13,755 nucleotides of DNA from DATBLZ01 sp036555065 (GTDB lineage: Bacteria; Pseudomonadota; Gammaproteobacteria; Steroidobacterales; Rariloculaceae), in assembly GCA_036555065.1 (NCBI GenBank), contig DATBLZ010000108.1, positions 1-13,755 of the forward strand, written 5' to 3'. Positions 1 to 5,769 of the stretch are shown piece after piece (within the stretch, counting starts at the first letter, position 1; every line of letters starts with the position of its first letter). Made by a program: the position numbers and the translations under genes. Under the pieces are notes generated by a model. The model saw only the letters and a program-made list of their open reading frames with translations. It had not been told where the DNA came from and searched no databases.

Positions 1-2
1 AG

Positions 3-74
3 AAGATGGAGGTCAAGAAATACGATCCCGTCGCGCGCAAGCACGTCGCCTACAAAGAATCGAAAATCAAGTAG
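3..74 (+). CDS. rpmG: 50S ribosomal protein L33, C-terminal end only
   Basis: The first 72 bases that read in frame encode KMEVKKYDPVARKHVAYKES followed by KIK and a TAG stop. This matches the C-terminal end of bacterial L33, whose E. coli form ends KKFDPVVRQHVIYKEAKIK. L33 is a small protein of the large ribosomal subunit near the tRNA exit site. Only 23 codons are present because the gene starts left of the window. In many gammaproteobacteria rpmB-rpmG lies directly upstream of mutM; here a minus-strand desaturase gene separates rpmG from mutM. No cysteine pair is seen in the visible part. Confidence 0.9.
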   Translation, partial: KMEVKKYDPVARKHVAYKESKIK

Positions 75-129
75 GGAACGCGGTCTTAGTTAGTGGCGAT
101 CGCCGCACGCATTTGCGCGGCGACCTGCG

Positions 130-1338
130 TCAGCTCGTCGCGGGCTCGGGGATGGCGCGGAACGATTTGAGATAAGCGACGAAGTCCTCTAGATAGTGGA
201 TCCCGCTCGCCTCCGCGTCGGCGCACCACCGACGGAATTCCGCGAGCAGACGCTCGTTGCTGTGATGGGCGCCCTCCCAAAGATTCTTGAGCTCATTGCG
301 GTACTCGAGCACCTTCTGCAGCGGCGGATGGCGCGCAACGAGATCGGCGAGCTTCTGACGCGATTTGGCGTCGAGCAATTCGGGTTGCCACGCGAGCAGC
401 CGCCGCGCGGCCGCGACGACCGCGTTGGCGTTCTCTCCCAATTGCTCGAGCTCGCGTCTGAGCACGGGCAACGTGACGTTGTTGGTGTAGTGACGCAGCA
501 CGTGCATGCGATTGACGATCACGGCGCGCAGCGAGTCGAGATCGAGACTCTGCGTCTCCGCCAACAGCTCCGGCTGCGCTGCCACGCGCTTGATGCGCGC
601 GAGGCCGAGCCATTCCAGAACCTTGAGGTGAAGCCAACCCATGTCGACCTCGTCCGATCGCATCGAGAATCGCGCCGAGGTCGGAAACGCATGATGATTG
701 TTGTGGAGCTCCTCGCCGGCCACGAATAGGCCGATGCGCCACAGATTCGTCGAGGCGTCGTTCGTCTCGAAGTTGCGATAGCCCTTCGCATGGCACACGC
801 CGTTGATGATCCCGGCCGCGAAGAACGGCATGGTCGCGAGCTGGCACGCAATCATGATGATTCCCGGCGCGCCGAACATGATGATGTCGAAAACCACGAG
901 CGACCAAATGCCCGTGTAGTCGAAACGCGAATAGACATTCCGCTCGACCCAATCGTCGGGCGTGCCTTTGCCGTACTTCTCGAGCGTCTCGGCGTTGCGC
1001 GCCTCCTTGATATAGAGCTCCCCGCCTTCGAGCACGACGCGCTTCAAGCCGTAAATCACGGGGCTGTGCGGATCGCCTTCCATGTCCCCGAAGGCGTGAT
1101 GCTTGCGGTGCACGGCGACCCACTGCTTCGTCGGCGCGCCCGTGTTGATCCAGAGCCAAAAACGGCAGAAGTGCCGCACGGCGGGGTGCAAGTCGACCGA
1201 GCGATGCGCCTGATCACGGTGAAAGTACAGCGTGATCGCCATCATCGTCGTGTGCATCCACAGGAGCGTCACGCCGACGTAGCCCCAGAAGCTCAAGTCG
1301 GCCAGGCCGTATAGATGCGAGTTCAGGAATTCGATCAT
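130..1338 (-). CDS. DesA-type membrane fatty-acid desaturase (acyl-CoA / acyl-phospholipid delta-9 family)
   Basis: This 402-residue integral membrane di-iron desaturase probably introduces a cis double bond into membrane acyl chains. The three histidine boxes are intact: HRDQAH (H40, H45), HRKHH (H77, H80, H81) and HNNHH (H212, H215, H216), with an accessory histidine at H183. Hydrophobic stretches lie at about 15-38, 55-67, 145-178 and 200-210. The body (1-250) follows the Pseudomonas DesA pattern, including GKGTPDDWVERN and EELHNNHHAFPTSARFS. Residues about 255-402 form a soluble, charged, helical extension typical of the gammaproteobacterial DesA branch; its function is not known to me. 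The ATG start at 1338 has a weak GGTGA upstream. The gene faces away from mutM across a 155-bp gap. Substrate (phospholipid versus acyl-CoA) and double-bond position are inferred from the family. Confidence 0.9.
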   Translation of the reverse strand: MIEFLNSHLYGLADLSFWGYVGVTLLWMHTTMMAITLYFHRDQAHRSVDLHPAVRHFCRFWLWINTGAPTKQWVAVHRKHHAFGDMEGDPHSPVIYGLKRVVLEGGELYIKEARNAETLEKYGKGTPDDWVERNVYSRFDYTGIWSLVVFDIIMFGAPGIIMIACQLATMPFFAAGIINGVCHAKGYRNFETNDASTNLWRIGLFVAGEELHNNHHAFPTSARFSMRSDEVDMGWLHLKVLEWLGLARIKRVAAQPELLAETQSLDLDSLRAVIVNRMHVLRHYTNNVTLPVLRRELEQLGENANAVVAAARRLLAWQPELLDAKSRQKLADLVARHPPLQKVLEYRNELKNLWEGAHHSNERLLAEFRRWCADAEASGIHYLEDFVAYLKSFRAIPEPATS

Positions 1339-1365
1339 TCGCGTATCACCGTCGTTAGAGCTTGC

Positions 1366-1395
1366 AATATAGCCGATCGGTCAAATCTACTCCAA
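1366..1395 (-). promoter_or_regulatory. Candidate sigma-70 promoter of the desaturase gene
   Basis: On the minus strand TTGGAG (1395-1390, 3/6 to the -35 consensus) is separated by 18 nt from TATATT (1371-1366, 5/6 to the -10 consensus). The predicted transcript would begin near 1359 and leave a leader of about 20 nt before the ATG at 1338. An 8-bp palindrome, CCGATCGG (1373-1380), lies in the spacer and could be an operator half or chance. Prediction by eye only. Confidence 0.35.
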
Positions 1396-1441
1396 CCGCG
1401 AGCGTCGAACGTGCGCGATGTCACGAATCTCGCGAGCGTCG

Positions 1442-1463
1442 TCGCGGCTAAAGCCGCTCCCAC
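1442..1463 (-). repeat. REP-type palindromic repeat, copy 1
   Basis: Read on the minus strand this is GTGGGA followed by the palindrome GCGGCTTTAGCCGC and GA, 22 nt in all. It is identical to the copy at 2874-2895 but in opposite orientation. A short GTGGGAG-like head next to an imperfect stem-loop is the layout of REP elements mobilised by RAYT tyrosine transposases, and near-identical sequences are frequent in Pseudomonas and Xanthomonadales genomes. It sits in the gap between the desaturase and mutM, about 30 nt before the mutM start. Confidence 0.75.
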
Positions 1464-1493
1464 GAGAGAGGGCACTCGCGCTAAGCTAGCGTA

Positions 1494-2306
1494 ATGCCCG
1501 AGCTGCCCGAGGTCGAGACCACGCGCCGCGGCCTCGAGCGCGTGATCGTCGGGCGCACGATCGCGAGCCTCTTGATCCGCGAGCGTCGCCTGCGCTGGCC
1601 CGTCGGTAAGCGAGTCGCCGCCGAGCTCGAAGGCCGGCGCATCGGCGCCGTCGAGCGCCGCGGCAAATACCTGCTCGTCAACGTCGAGCACGGCGCGCTG
1701 CTCGTTCACCTCGGCATGTCGGGGAGCCTGCGCTACTTGGCCTCGCCCGCGGCTCCGCGCCGGCACGATCACGTGGACCTCTGCCTCGTCGGCGGCGGCT
1801 GCGTCCGCTTCAACGACCCGCGCCGCTTCGGCAGCCTGCACTTCGCGACTGATCCCGAGCGCCATCCGCTGCTCAAGAATTTGGGCCCCGAGCCGCTCGG
1901 CGACGAGTTCACGGTGGATTATCTACACGCGACGTGCCGAGGCCGACGCGTCGCCATCAAGCACCATCTCATGAATAGCCGAGTCGTCGTCGGCGTCGGG
2001 AACATTTACGCGAACGAGGCGTTGTTCCGCGCGCGCATACACCCGGCGCGCGCGGCCGGGCGCATCTCGCGCGCGCGCCTCACGGTCCTCGTCGATCGCC
2101 TCCGCGACGTGCTTAGGCAGGCCGTCGAACGCGGCGGGACGACGCTGCGCGACTACGTAGACACCGACGGCACGCCCGGCTACTTCAAGCTCGAGCTCGA
2201 CGTCTATGACCGCGAAGGAATGGCATGCAAGAGCTGCGGTGCGCCGATTCGACGCGTCAGCCTCGGCCAACGCGCGGCATTCTTCTGTGTGCGCTGCCAG
2301 CGCTAA
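1494..2306 (+). CDS. mutM: Formamidopyrimidine-DNA glycosylase (Fpg, MutM)
   Basis: Bifunctional base-excision repair enzyme that removes 8-oxoguanine and formamidopyrimidines and nicks the abasic site by beta/delta elimination. At 270 residues it has the usual family length. The N-terminus MPELPEVETTRRGL supplies the catalytic P2 (N-terminal proline after Met removal), E3 and E6, and K58 in RRGKYLL is the conserved phosphate/abasic-site lysine. The helix-two-turn-helix carries VVGVGNIYANEALF, and the C-terminal zinc finger is complete (C245, C248, C265, C268) with R260 in QRAAFF. The ATG is preceded by no clear Shine-Dalgarno; instead a short inverted repeat CGCTA-AGC-TAGCG (1479-1491) ends 2 nt before it. 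The next gene starts inside or just after its 3' end. Confidence 0.97.
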   Translation: MPELPEVETTRRGLERVIVGRTIASLLIRERRLRWPVGKRVAAELEGRRIGAVERRGKYLLVNVEHGALLVHLGMSGSLRYLASPAAPRRHDHVDLCLVGGGCVRFNDPRRFGSLHFATDPERHPLLKNLGPEPLGDEFTVDYLHATCRGRRVAIKHHLMNSRVVVGVGNIYANEALFRARIHPARAAGRISRARLTVLVDRLRDVLRQAVERGGTTLRDYVDTDGTPGYFKLELDVYDREGMACKSCGAPIRRVSLGQRAAFFCVRCQR

Positions 2307-2862
2307 CATTTCTCGCGCCGCGGCTGCGCTGCTGACCGTAGCGTCGCTCTTAGCACCCGTCGCTAGCGCCGCGGAGGGCTGGTTCTTCACGCTGGGTGGT
2401 GGCGTGCGGAATATCGACGTCGATTCCAACTCTGCGGTCGCGAATAGTCTCAGCACCGACGAAAATGTGGTCGCCGAGCTTGGCGGGGGATTCGTCTTTT
2501 CGAGCAACCTCGTGCTCGAAGCTACTACCACGGACGCGGTTAGCGTCACCGGCCTCTTCGGTTTGGGCTCCTTCGAGTTCGAGGACGACCGCGTAATGGT
2601 CGGTTATGCCTTCCCGGTCAGCGAGAAATTTCGCATCGTGCCGTCGGTCGGCGCGAGCTTCTGGGACTTCCGCGCCACGACCCTTGTCTTCTTCGGCCCG
2701 CCGAGCACGGAACGGACGATGTCGGGCACGGACGTGGTCTTTCGGCTCGGCGGCGAATTCCTAGCCGGCGAGACGTTCGGGATCTATTTCGGCTATACCA
2801 GAGCCGAGTTCGACGTCGGCGACACGTCTTCGTTCAGCGTCGGTATGCGAGTTCAATTCTGA
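2287..2862 (+). CDS. Small outer-membrane beta-barrel protein
   Basis: A probable exported protein of 191 residues if translation begins at GTG 2287, which overlaps the mutM end by 20 nt. From this start it has a good signal peptide: a short n-region with one Arg, the hydrophobic run AAAALLTVASLLAPV, and an AxA-type cleavage site (VASA before AEGW). The mature part of about 160 residues is built of alternating polar/hydrophobic strands with Gly/aromatic girdles (FFTLGGGV, VAELGGGFVF, RIVPSVGASFW, FGIYFGYTRAEF) and ends in phenylalanine (SFSVGMRVQF), the usual BAM-recognition ending. This fits an eight-stranded barrel of the OmpA/OmpW-like class. The in-frame ATG at 2206 lies well inside mutM and would put an unlikely long polar stretch before the signal peptide. 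Cargo or function is unknown. It converges on ggt, with a REP element in the gap. Confidence 0.72.
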   Translation: MCAASANISRAAAALLTVASLLAPVASAAEGWFFTLGGGVRNIDVDSNSAVANSLSTDENVVAELGGGFVFSSNLVLEATTTDAVSVTGLFGLGSFEFEDDRVMVGYAFPVSEKFRIVPSVGASFWDFRATTLVFFGPPSTERTMSGTDVVFRLGGEFLAGETFGIYFGYTRAEFDVGDTSSFSVGMRVQF

Positions 2863-2873
2863 ATGCCGCTCTT

Positions 2874-2895
2874 GTGGGAGCGGCTTTAGCCGCGA
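2874..2895 (+). repeat. REP-type palindromic repeat, copy 2
   Basis: Identical over 22 nt to the copy at 1442-1463, in inverted orientation. It holds the palindrome GCGGC-TTTA-GCCGC, a 5-bp GC-rich stem with a 4-nt loop. It fills the 33-nt gap between the convergent beta-barrel gene (stop 2860-2862) and ggt (stop 2896-2898), ending one base before the ggt stop codon. Its stem-loop could protect both mRNA ends or weakly stop transcription from both sides, but no T-tract follows it. Confidence 0.75.
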
Positions 2896-4635
2896 TCAAT
2901 CGCCGAGCGCGACGCCCTCCCGGCGCGGATCGACGCCGCCCCAGAGGATCCGCCCTGCGTCCGTGTACTCGATCGCGATGCCGTGCAGGCCGCTGTTGAG
3001 ATTGCGCGCGCCGACGCGATGCCCGAGCGCTTCGAGCGTCTCGGTCTCAGCGATCAGGGCCGTGCCTTCCTCGAGCTCGACGAGCGCTTGCTGCGCGAGG
3101 AAGTGCGGCGCCGCGACCGCCTCTTGGACGCTCATGTCCCAGTCGAGCGCGCTGACGAGCGTTTGCACGACGTAGTTGATGATCCGTGTGCCGCCCGGCG
3201 AACCGACCATGAGCCGCAACCGCCCTTCGTCGTCGAAAACGAGCATCGGCGCCATGCTGCTCAGCGGCCGCTTCCCCGCCTCGGGACGGTTCGCGACTGG
3301 GAGCCCATTCCTCTCTGGAACCGACGCGAAGTCCGTGAGCTCATTGTTGAGAATGAACCCATCGACCATGAGCTGGCTGCCGAATGCGCTCTGCACGCTC
3401 GTCGTCATCGAAACGGCATCGCCCCACTCATCGACGATCGAAAAATGGCTCGTCGAAGAGAGGTCGCTGAATGGCGCGCTCGCATAGTTCCAAGCGGCGA
3501 GCTCGAGCGGTTTGCCCGGGAGCACGCTGCGCTGCGTCGCGCGCGGATCGACGAGCCGGGCCCGTTCGGCGATGTAGCCCGGTGCAAGAAGGCCTGCGAC
3601 GGGCACGTCGACGAACGCGGGATCGGCGAGGTAGAGGTTGCGGTCGGCGAACGCGAGCCGGCTTGCCTCGGCAACGAGATGAATCGACGCTGCCGTGTTT
3701 GCTCCGGCGCTCGCGAGGTCGAAGGGCTCGAGCATGCCGAGCGTCTGCAGCACCGTGATGCCGCCGGACGACGGCAGCTGCGGGCCGCAAATGCGCCACG
3801 TGCGATATGCAGCGCAGAGCGCCTCGCCCTCGTGAGCGCGATAGTCGCGCAGATCTTCGAGCGACATGCCGCCCTTGCTGAGCGGATTGTCGGCGACGAT
3901 GGCGACGATCGCCTCCGCTATCGGCCCACTATGCAGCGCAGCCGCGCCGCCGGCGGCGAGCGCGTGCAGCGTTCGAGCGTATTCGGGGTTCACGAGCTTG
4001 AAGCCCGTCGCGTGGGCCCGGCCACTCGCGTCGTAATAATGCTGCCTGAACACGTCCGCGCGCGCGAAGTTCGCGAACTGGTCGAGCAGAAAATAGAGCC
4101 TCGGCGTGATCTCGAAACCGTTCTCTGCAAGCTCGATCGCCGGGACGAACAAATCCGCCCAAGCGAGGCGCCCGTGCTCCCGATGCGCCATCTCGAGCAT
4201 GCGCAGCGCGCCCGGCACGCCGACGGGAAGCCCGCCGAAATTGCTGACCGGATACGGGAGCTCGTTGCCGGCCGGGTCGAGGAACATCTCCGCAGTCGCG
4301 GCCGCGGGCGCCGTCTCACGGCCCTCGTAAGCCGTGACGATTCCATGGCCGTCGGCTTCGCCGTCGAAATAGAGCATGAACGCGCCGCCGCCGATGCCCG
4401 ACGACTGCGGCTCGACGAGCGACAGCACGAGCTGGACGGCAACCGCTGCATCGACTGCGCCGCCGCCGGCCCGCAAGATACGAATACCGGCCTCGGCCGC
4501 CAGCGGGTGGGCGGCAACGACCATTCGCGTTTCCGCGCGCGCAGGTGCTTGCCCTTGGCCGAGCGCGCGCGTGCCGAGCGCCGCGAGAGCCGCGGCGCAT
4601 AACACGCATTGGAGCGATCTTGAAGGTCTACCCAC
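2896..4635 (-). CDS. ggt: Gamma-glutamyltransferase, periplasmic precursor
   Basis: Cleaves the gamma-glutamyl bond of glutathione and related peptides, with transfer to water or an amino acid, in the periplasm. From GTG 4635 the product is 579 residues, the length of E. coli Ggt. It begins with a signal peptide (MGRPSRS, then LQCVLCAAALAALG, cleavage near RALG-QG). The large subunit shows AVDAAVAVQLVLSLVEPQSSG, GGGAFMLYF and YEGRETAP, whose Arg binds the substrate carboxylate. Autocleavage is expected before T395 (SSTSHFSIVD), the nucleophile of the small subunit. This is followed by ILNNELTDFA and PLSSMAPMLV / GSPGGTRII, which form the substrate pocket. An in-frame ATG at 4725 lies inside coaD and would bury the signal peptide 30 residues in, so it was rejected. 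The start overlaps the coaD stop by 8 nt (GTGGGTAG), suggesting translational coupling. Confidence 0.93.
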   Translation of the reverse strand: MGRPSRSLQCVLCAAALAALGTRALGQGQAPARAETRMVVAAHPLAAEAGIRILRAGGGAVDAAVAVQLVLSLVEPQSSGIGGGAFMLYFDGEADGHGIVTAYEGRETAPAAATAEMFLDPAGNELPYPVSNFGGLPVGVPGALRMLEMAHREHGRLAWADLFVPAIELAENGFEITPRLYFLLDQFANFARADVFRQHYYDASGRAHATGFKLVNPEYARTLHALAAGGAAALHSGPIAEAIVAIVADNPLSKGGMSLEDLRDYRAHEGEALCAAYRTWRICGPQLPSSGGITVLQTLGMLEPFDLASAGANTAASIHLVAEASRLAFADRNLYLADPAFVDVPVAGLLAPGYIAERARLVDPRATQRSVLPGKPLELAAWNYASAPFSDLSSTSHFSIVDEWGDAVSMTTSVQSAFGSQLMVDGFILNNELTDFASVPERNGLPVANRPEAGKRPLSSMAPMLVFDDEGRLRLMVGSPGGTRIINYVVQTLVSALDWDMSVQEAVAAPHFLAQQALVELEEGTALIAETETLEALGHRVGARNLNSGLHGIAIEYTDAGRILWGGVDPRREGVALGD

Positions 4636-5143
4636 GCGCCGCCGCGGGTTTGCGAAACTTCGCGTGCAAGCAGCGCTCGACGACCGGGTGCACGAACGCC
4701 GATACGTCGCCGCCGTGCTCGGCAATCTCTCGAACGAGCGTTGCCGAGATGAAAGTGAAGCGCTCCGTCGGCGTCAGCAGAATGGTCTCGATGCTCTCGT
4801 CGAGATGGCTGTTCATCGTCGCGAGCTGAAACTCGTATTCGAAATCCGACGCAGACCTGAGACCGCGCACTATCACGCTCAACTTGTTTTCGCGCGCGAA
4901 ATCGACGGTGAGGGCGTCGTAGCCGGTCACCGAAACGCGAGGCATGTCGCGTAAAACCTCGCGCGCGAGCGAGACGCGCTCCTCGAGAGACAGCAGCGGC
5001 GCCTTCTTGGGGCTCGCCGCGATTGCGACGACGACGCGATCGAACAGCCGCGCGCAACGGCGAATCACGTCCTCGTGACCGCGGGTGATGGGATCGAACG
5101 TCCCTGGGTACATCGCGCCAACGCTCAACGTCTCATGCTCCAC
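4628..5143 (-). CDS. coaD: Phosphopantetheine adenylyltransferase
   Basis: Catalyses the fourth step of coenzyme A synthesis: 4'-phosphopantetheine plus ATP gives dephospho-CoA plus pyrophosphate, in the cytoplasm. The 171-residue protein is a complete nucleotidyltransferase with YPGTFDPITRGH (HxGH-like T/H motif, residues 12-23), the VIVRGLRSASDFEYEFQLA segment and the C-terminal TERFTFISATLVREIA motif. The GTG start at 5143 has GAGG four bases upstream. An ATG at 5113, giving MYPGTFDP, is the alternative and would fit family N-termini closely, but it has a poorer ribosome site. It lies downstream of rsmD on the same strand, with a 39-nt gap holding a candidate promoter, and runs into ggt. 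Confidence 0.96.
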   Translation of the reverse strand: MEHETLSVGAMYPGTFDPITRGHEDVIRRCARLFDRVVVAIAASPKKAPLLSLEERVSLAREVLRDMPRVSVTGYDALTVDFARENKLSVIVRGLRSASDFEYEFQLATMNSHLDESIETILLTPTERFTFISATLVREIAEHGGDVSAFVHPVVERCLHAKFRKPAAARG

Positions 5144-5157
5144 GCTGCCTCGCCGGC

Positions 5158-5186
5158 ATTGTAGCCTCAGGCCCCGTGAGCGTCAT
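5158..5186 (-). promoter_or_regulatory. Candidate sigma-70 promoter of coaD-ggt
   Basis: On the minus strand ATGACG (5186-5181, 4/6 to TTGACA) and TACAAT (5163-5158, 5/6 to TATAAT) are spaced by exactly 17 nt. The -35 overlaps the rsmD stop codon. The start point would fall near 5151, leaving a very short leader for GTG 5143 or about 38 nt for ATG 5113, so the promoter position and the choice of start codon bear on each other. Confidence 0.4.
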
Positions 5187-5749
5187 GCGGCGAGCGTCGC
5201 GAGGCCGTAGCTGACCGCGCCCGCGTGCCCGCTCTTGCGCCATTCGAGCAACCCACCTTTCGGAAGACCGTCGCGCGCTGCGCGCTCGACATAGACTAGC
5301 CCGTTTGCGCGCAGAAGCGTTGGCAAGCGCGCGATGATCGGCTCGAGGCTCACGGCATACGGGGGATCTAGAAATACGATGTCGAACGGGTCAGTCGGCC
5401 GGTCGACGAAACGCTCGGCCGTTGCGCGGACGATCCGCGCGTTTGCGGCAAGCATGCGTGCGTTGGCCTCGAGCGCTCCGGCAAGCGCGCCGTCGCTTTC
5501 GACGAGCACGGCTTCGCGCGCGCCGCGCGAGAGCGCCTCGAGCCCAAGCGCGCCGGTTCCTGCGTAGAGGTCGAGGCACCGTGCGCCTTCGACGTCCTCG
5601 CGCAGCCAGTTGAAGAGCGTTTCGCGGACACGATCCGGGGTCGGCCGAACGGCGGTGCCGCGCGGAAACGTCAGACGCCGGCCGCGCCAAGTGCCGGCAA
5701 TGATCCGGACGCTCTGCGCATATGCGCGATTGCGAGATCGTCGTGGCAT
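5183..5749 (-). CDS. rsmD: 16S rRNA (guanine(966)-N(2))-methyltransferase
   Basis: SAM-dependent enzyme that methylates G966 of 16S rRNA in the assembled small subunit. The 188-residue protein has the N-terminal RsmD signature VRIIAGTWRGRRL and RPTPDRVRETLFNWL. Motif I for SAM binding is LDLYAGTGALGLEALSRGA (59-77), followed by the acidic ribose-binding E in LVESD, and the catalytic DPPY is at 128-131. The family is usually about 185-200 residues, so it is full length. It is divergent from ftsY with only 20 nt between the two starts, an arrangement also familiar from E. coli (rsmD next to ftsYEX-rpoH). Confidence 0.95.
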   Translation of the reverse strand: MPRRSRNRAYAQSVRIIAGTWRGRRLTFPRGTAVRPTPDRVRETLFNWLREDVEGARCLDLYAGTGALGLEALSRGAREAVLVESDGALAGALEANARMLAANARIVRATAERFVDRPTDPFDIVFLDPPYAVSLEPIIARLPTLLRANGLVYVERAARDGLPKGGLLEWRKSGHAGAVSYGLATLAA

Positions 5750-5769
5750 CCTAATACGCTAGCAAACTC

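Noticed and set aside
100..123. Hairpin TCGCCGC / GCGGCGA after rpmG as a terminator
   Set aside because: The stem is 7 bp with a 10-nt loop but has no T-tract on either strand, and such stems are common by chance in this GC-rich sequence.
1397..1441. Direct repeat of CGCGAGCGTCG upstream of the desaturase and mutM
   Set aside because: Two 11-nt copies 34 nt apart look like an operator pair, but words of this type (GCGAGCGTCG) are frequent in the window's base composition and neither copy is palindromic.
2206..2286. ATG 2206 as the start of the beta-barrel gene
   Set aside because: It lies 100 nt inside mutM and would put 27 extra polar residues in front of a normal signal peptide.
2983..4602. 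A 539-codon open frame on the plus strand opposite ggt
   Set aside because: It is the antisense shadow of ggt, whose catalytic motifs are complete. Its Arg/Glu-rich composition is typical of such shadows.
4636..4725. Upstream ATG start for ggt at 4725
   Set aside because: It would add 30 polar residues encoded over coaD and place the signal peptide internally; GTG 4635 gives a normal signal peptide and family length.
3990..5057. A 355-codon minus-strand frame spanning coaD and ggt
   Set aside because: It overlaps both real genes on the same strand in another frame and has the Arg/Ser-rich composition of noise. It does not suggest a coaD-ggt fusion.
1485..5763. GCTAGC shared just upstream of mutM (1485-1490) and ftsY (5758-5763)
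   Set aside because: A six-base match at two sites is expected by chance and its spacing from the two starts differs.
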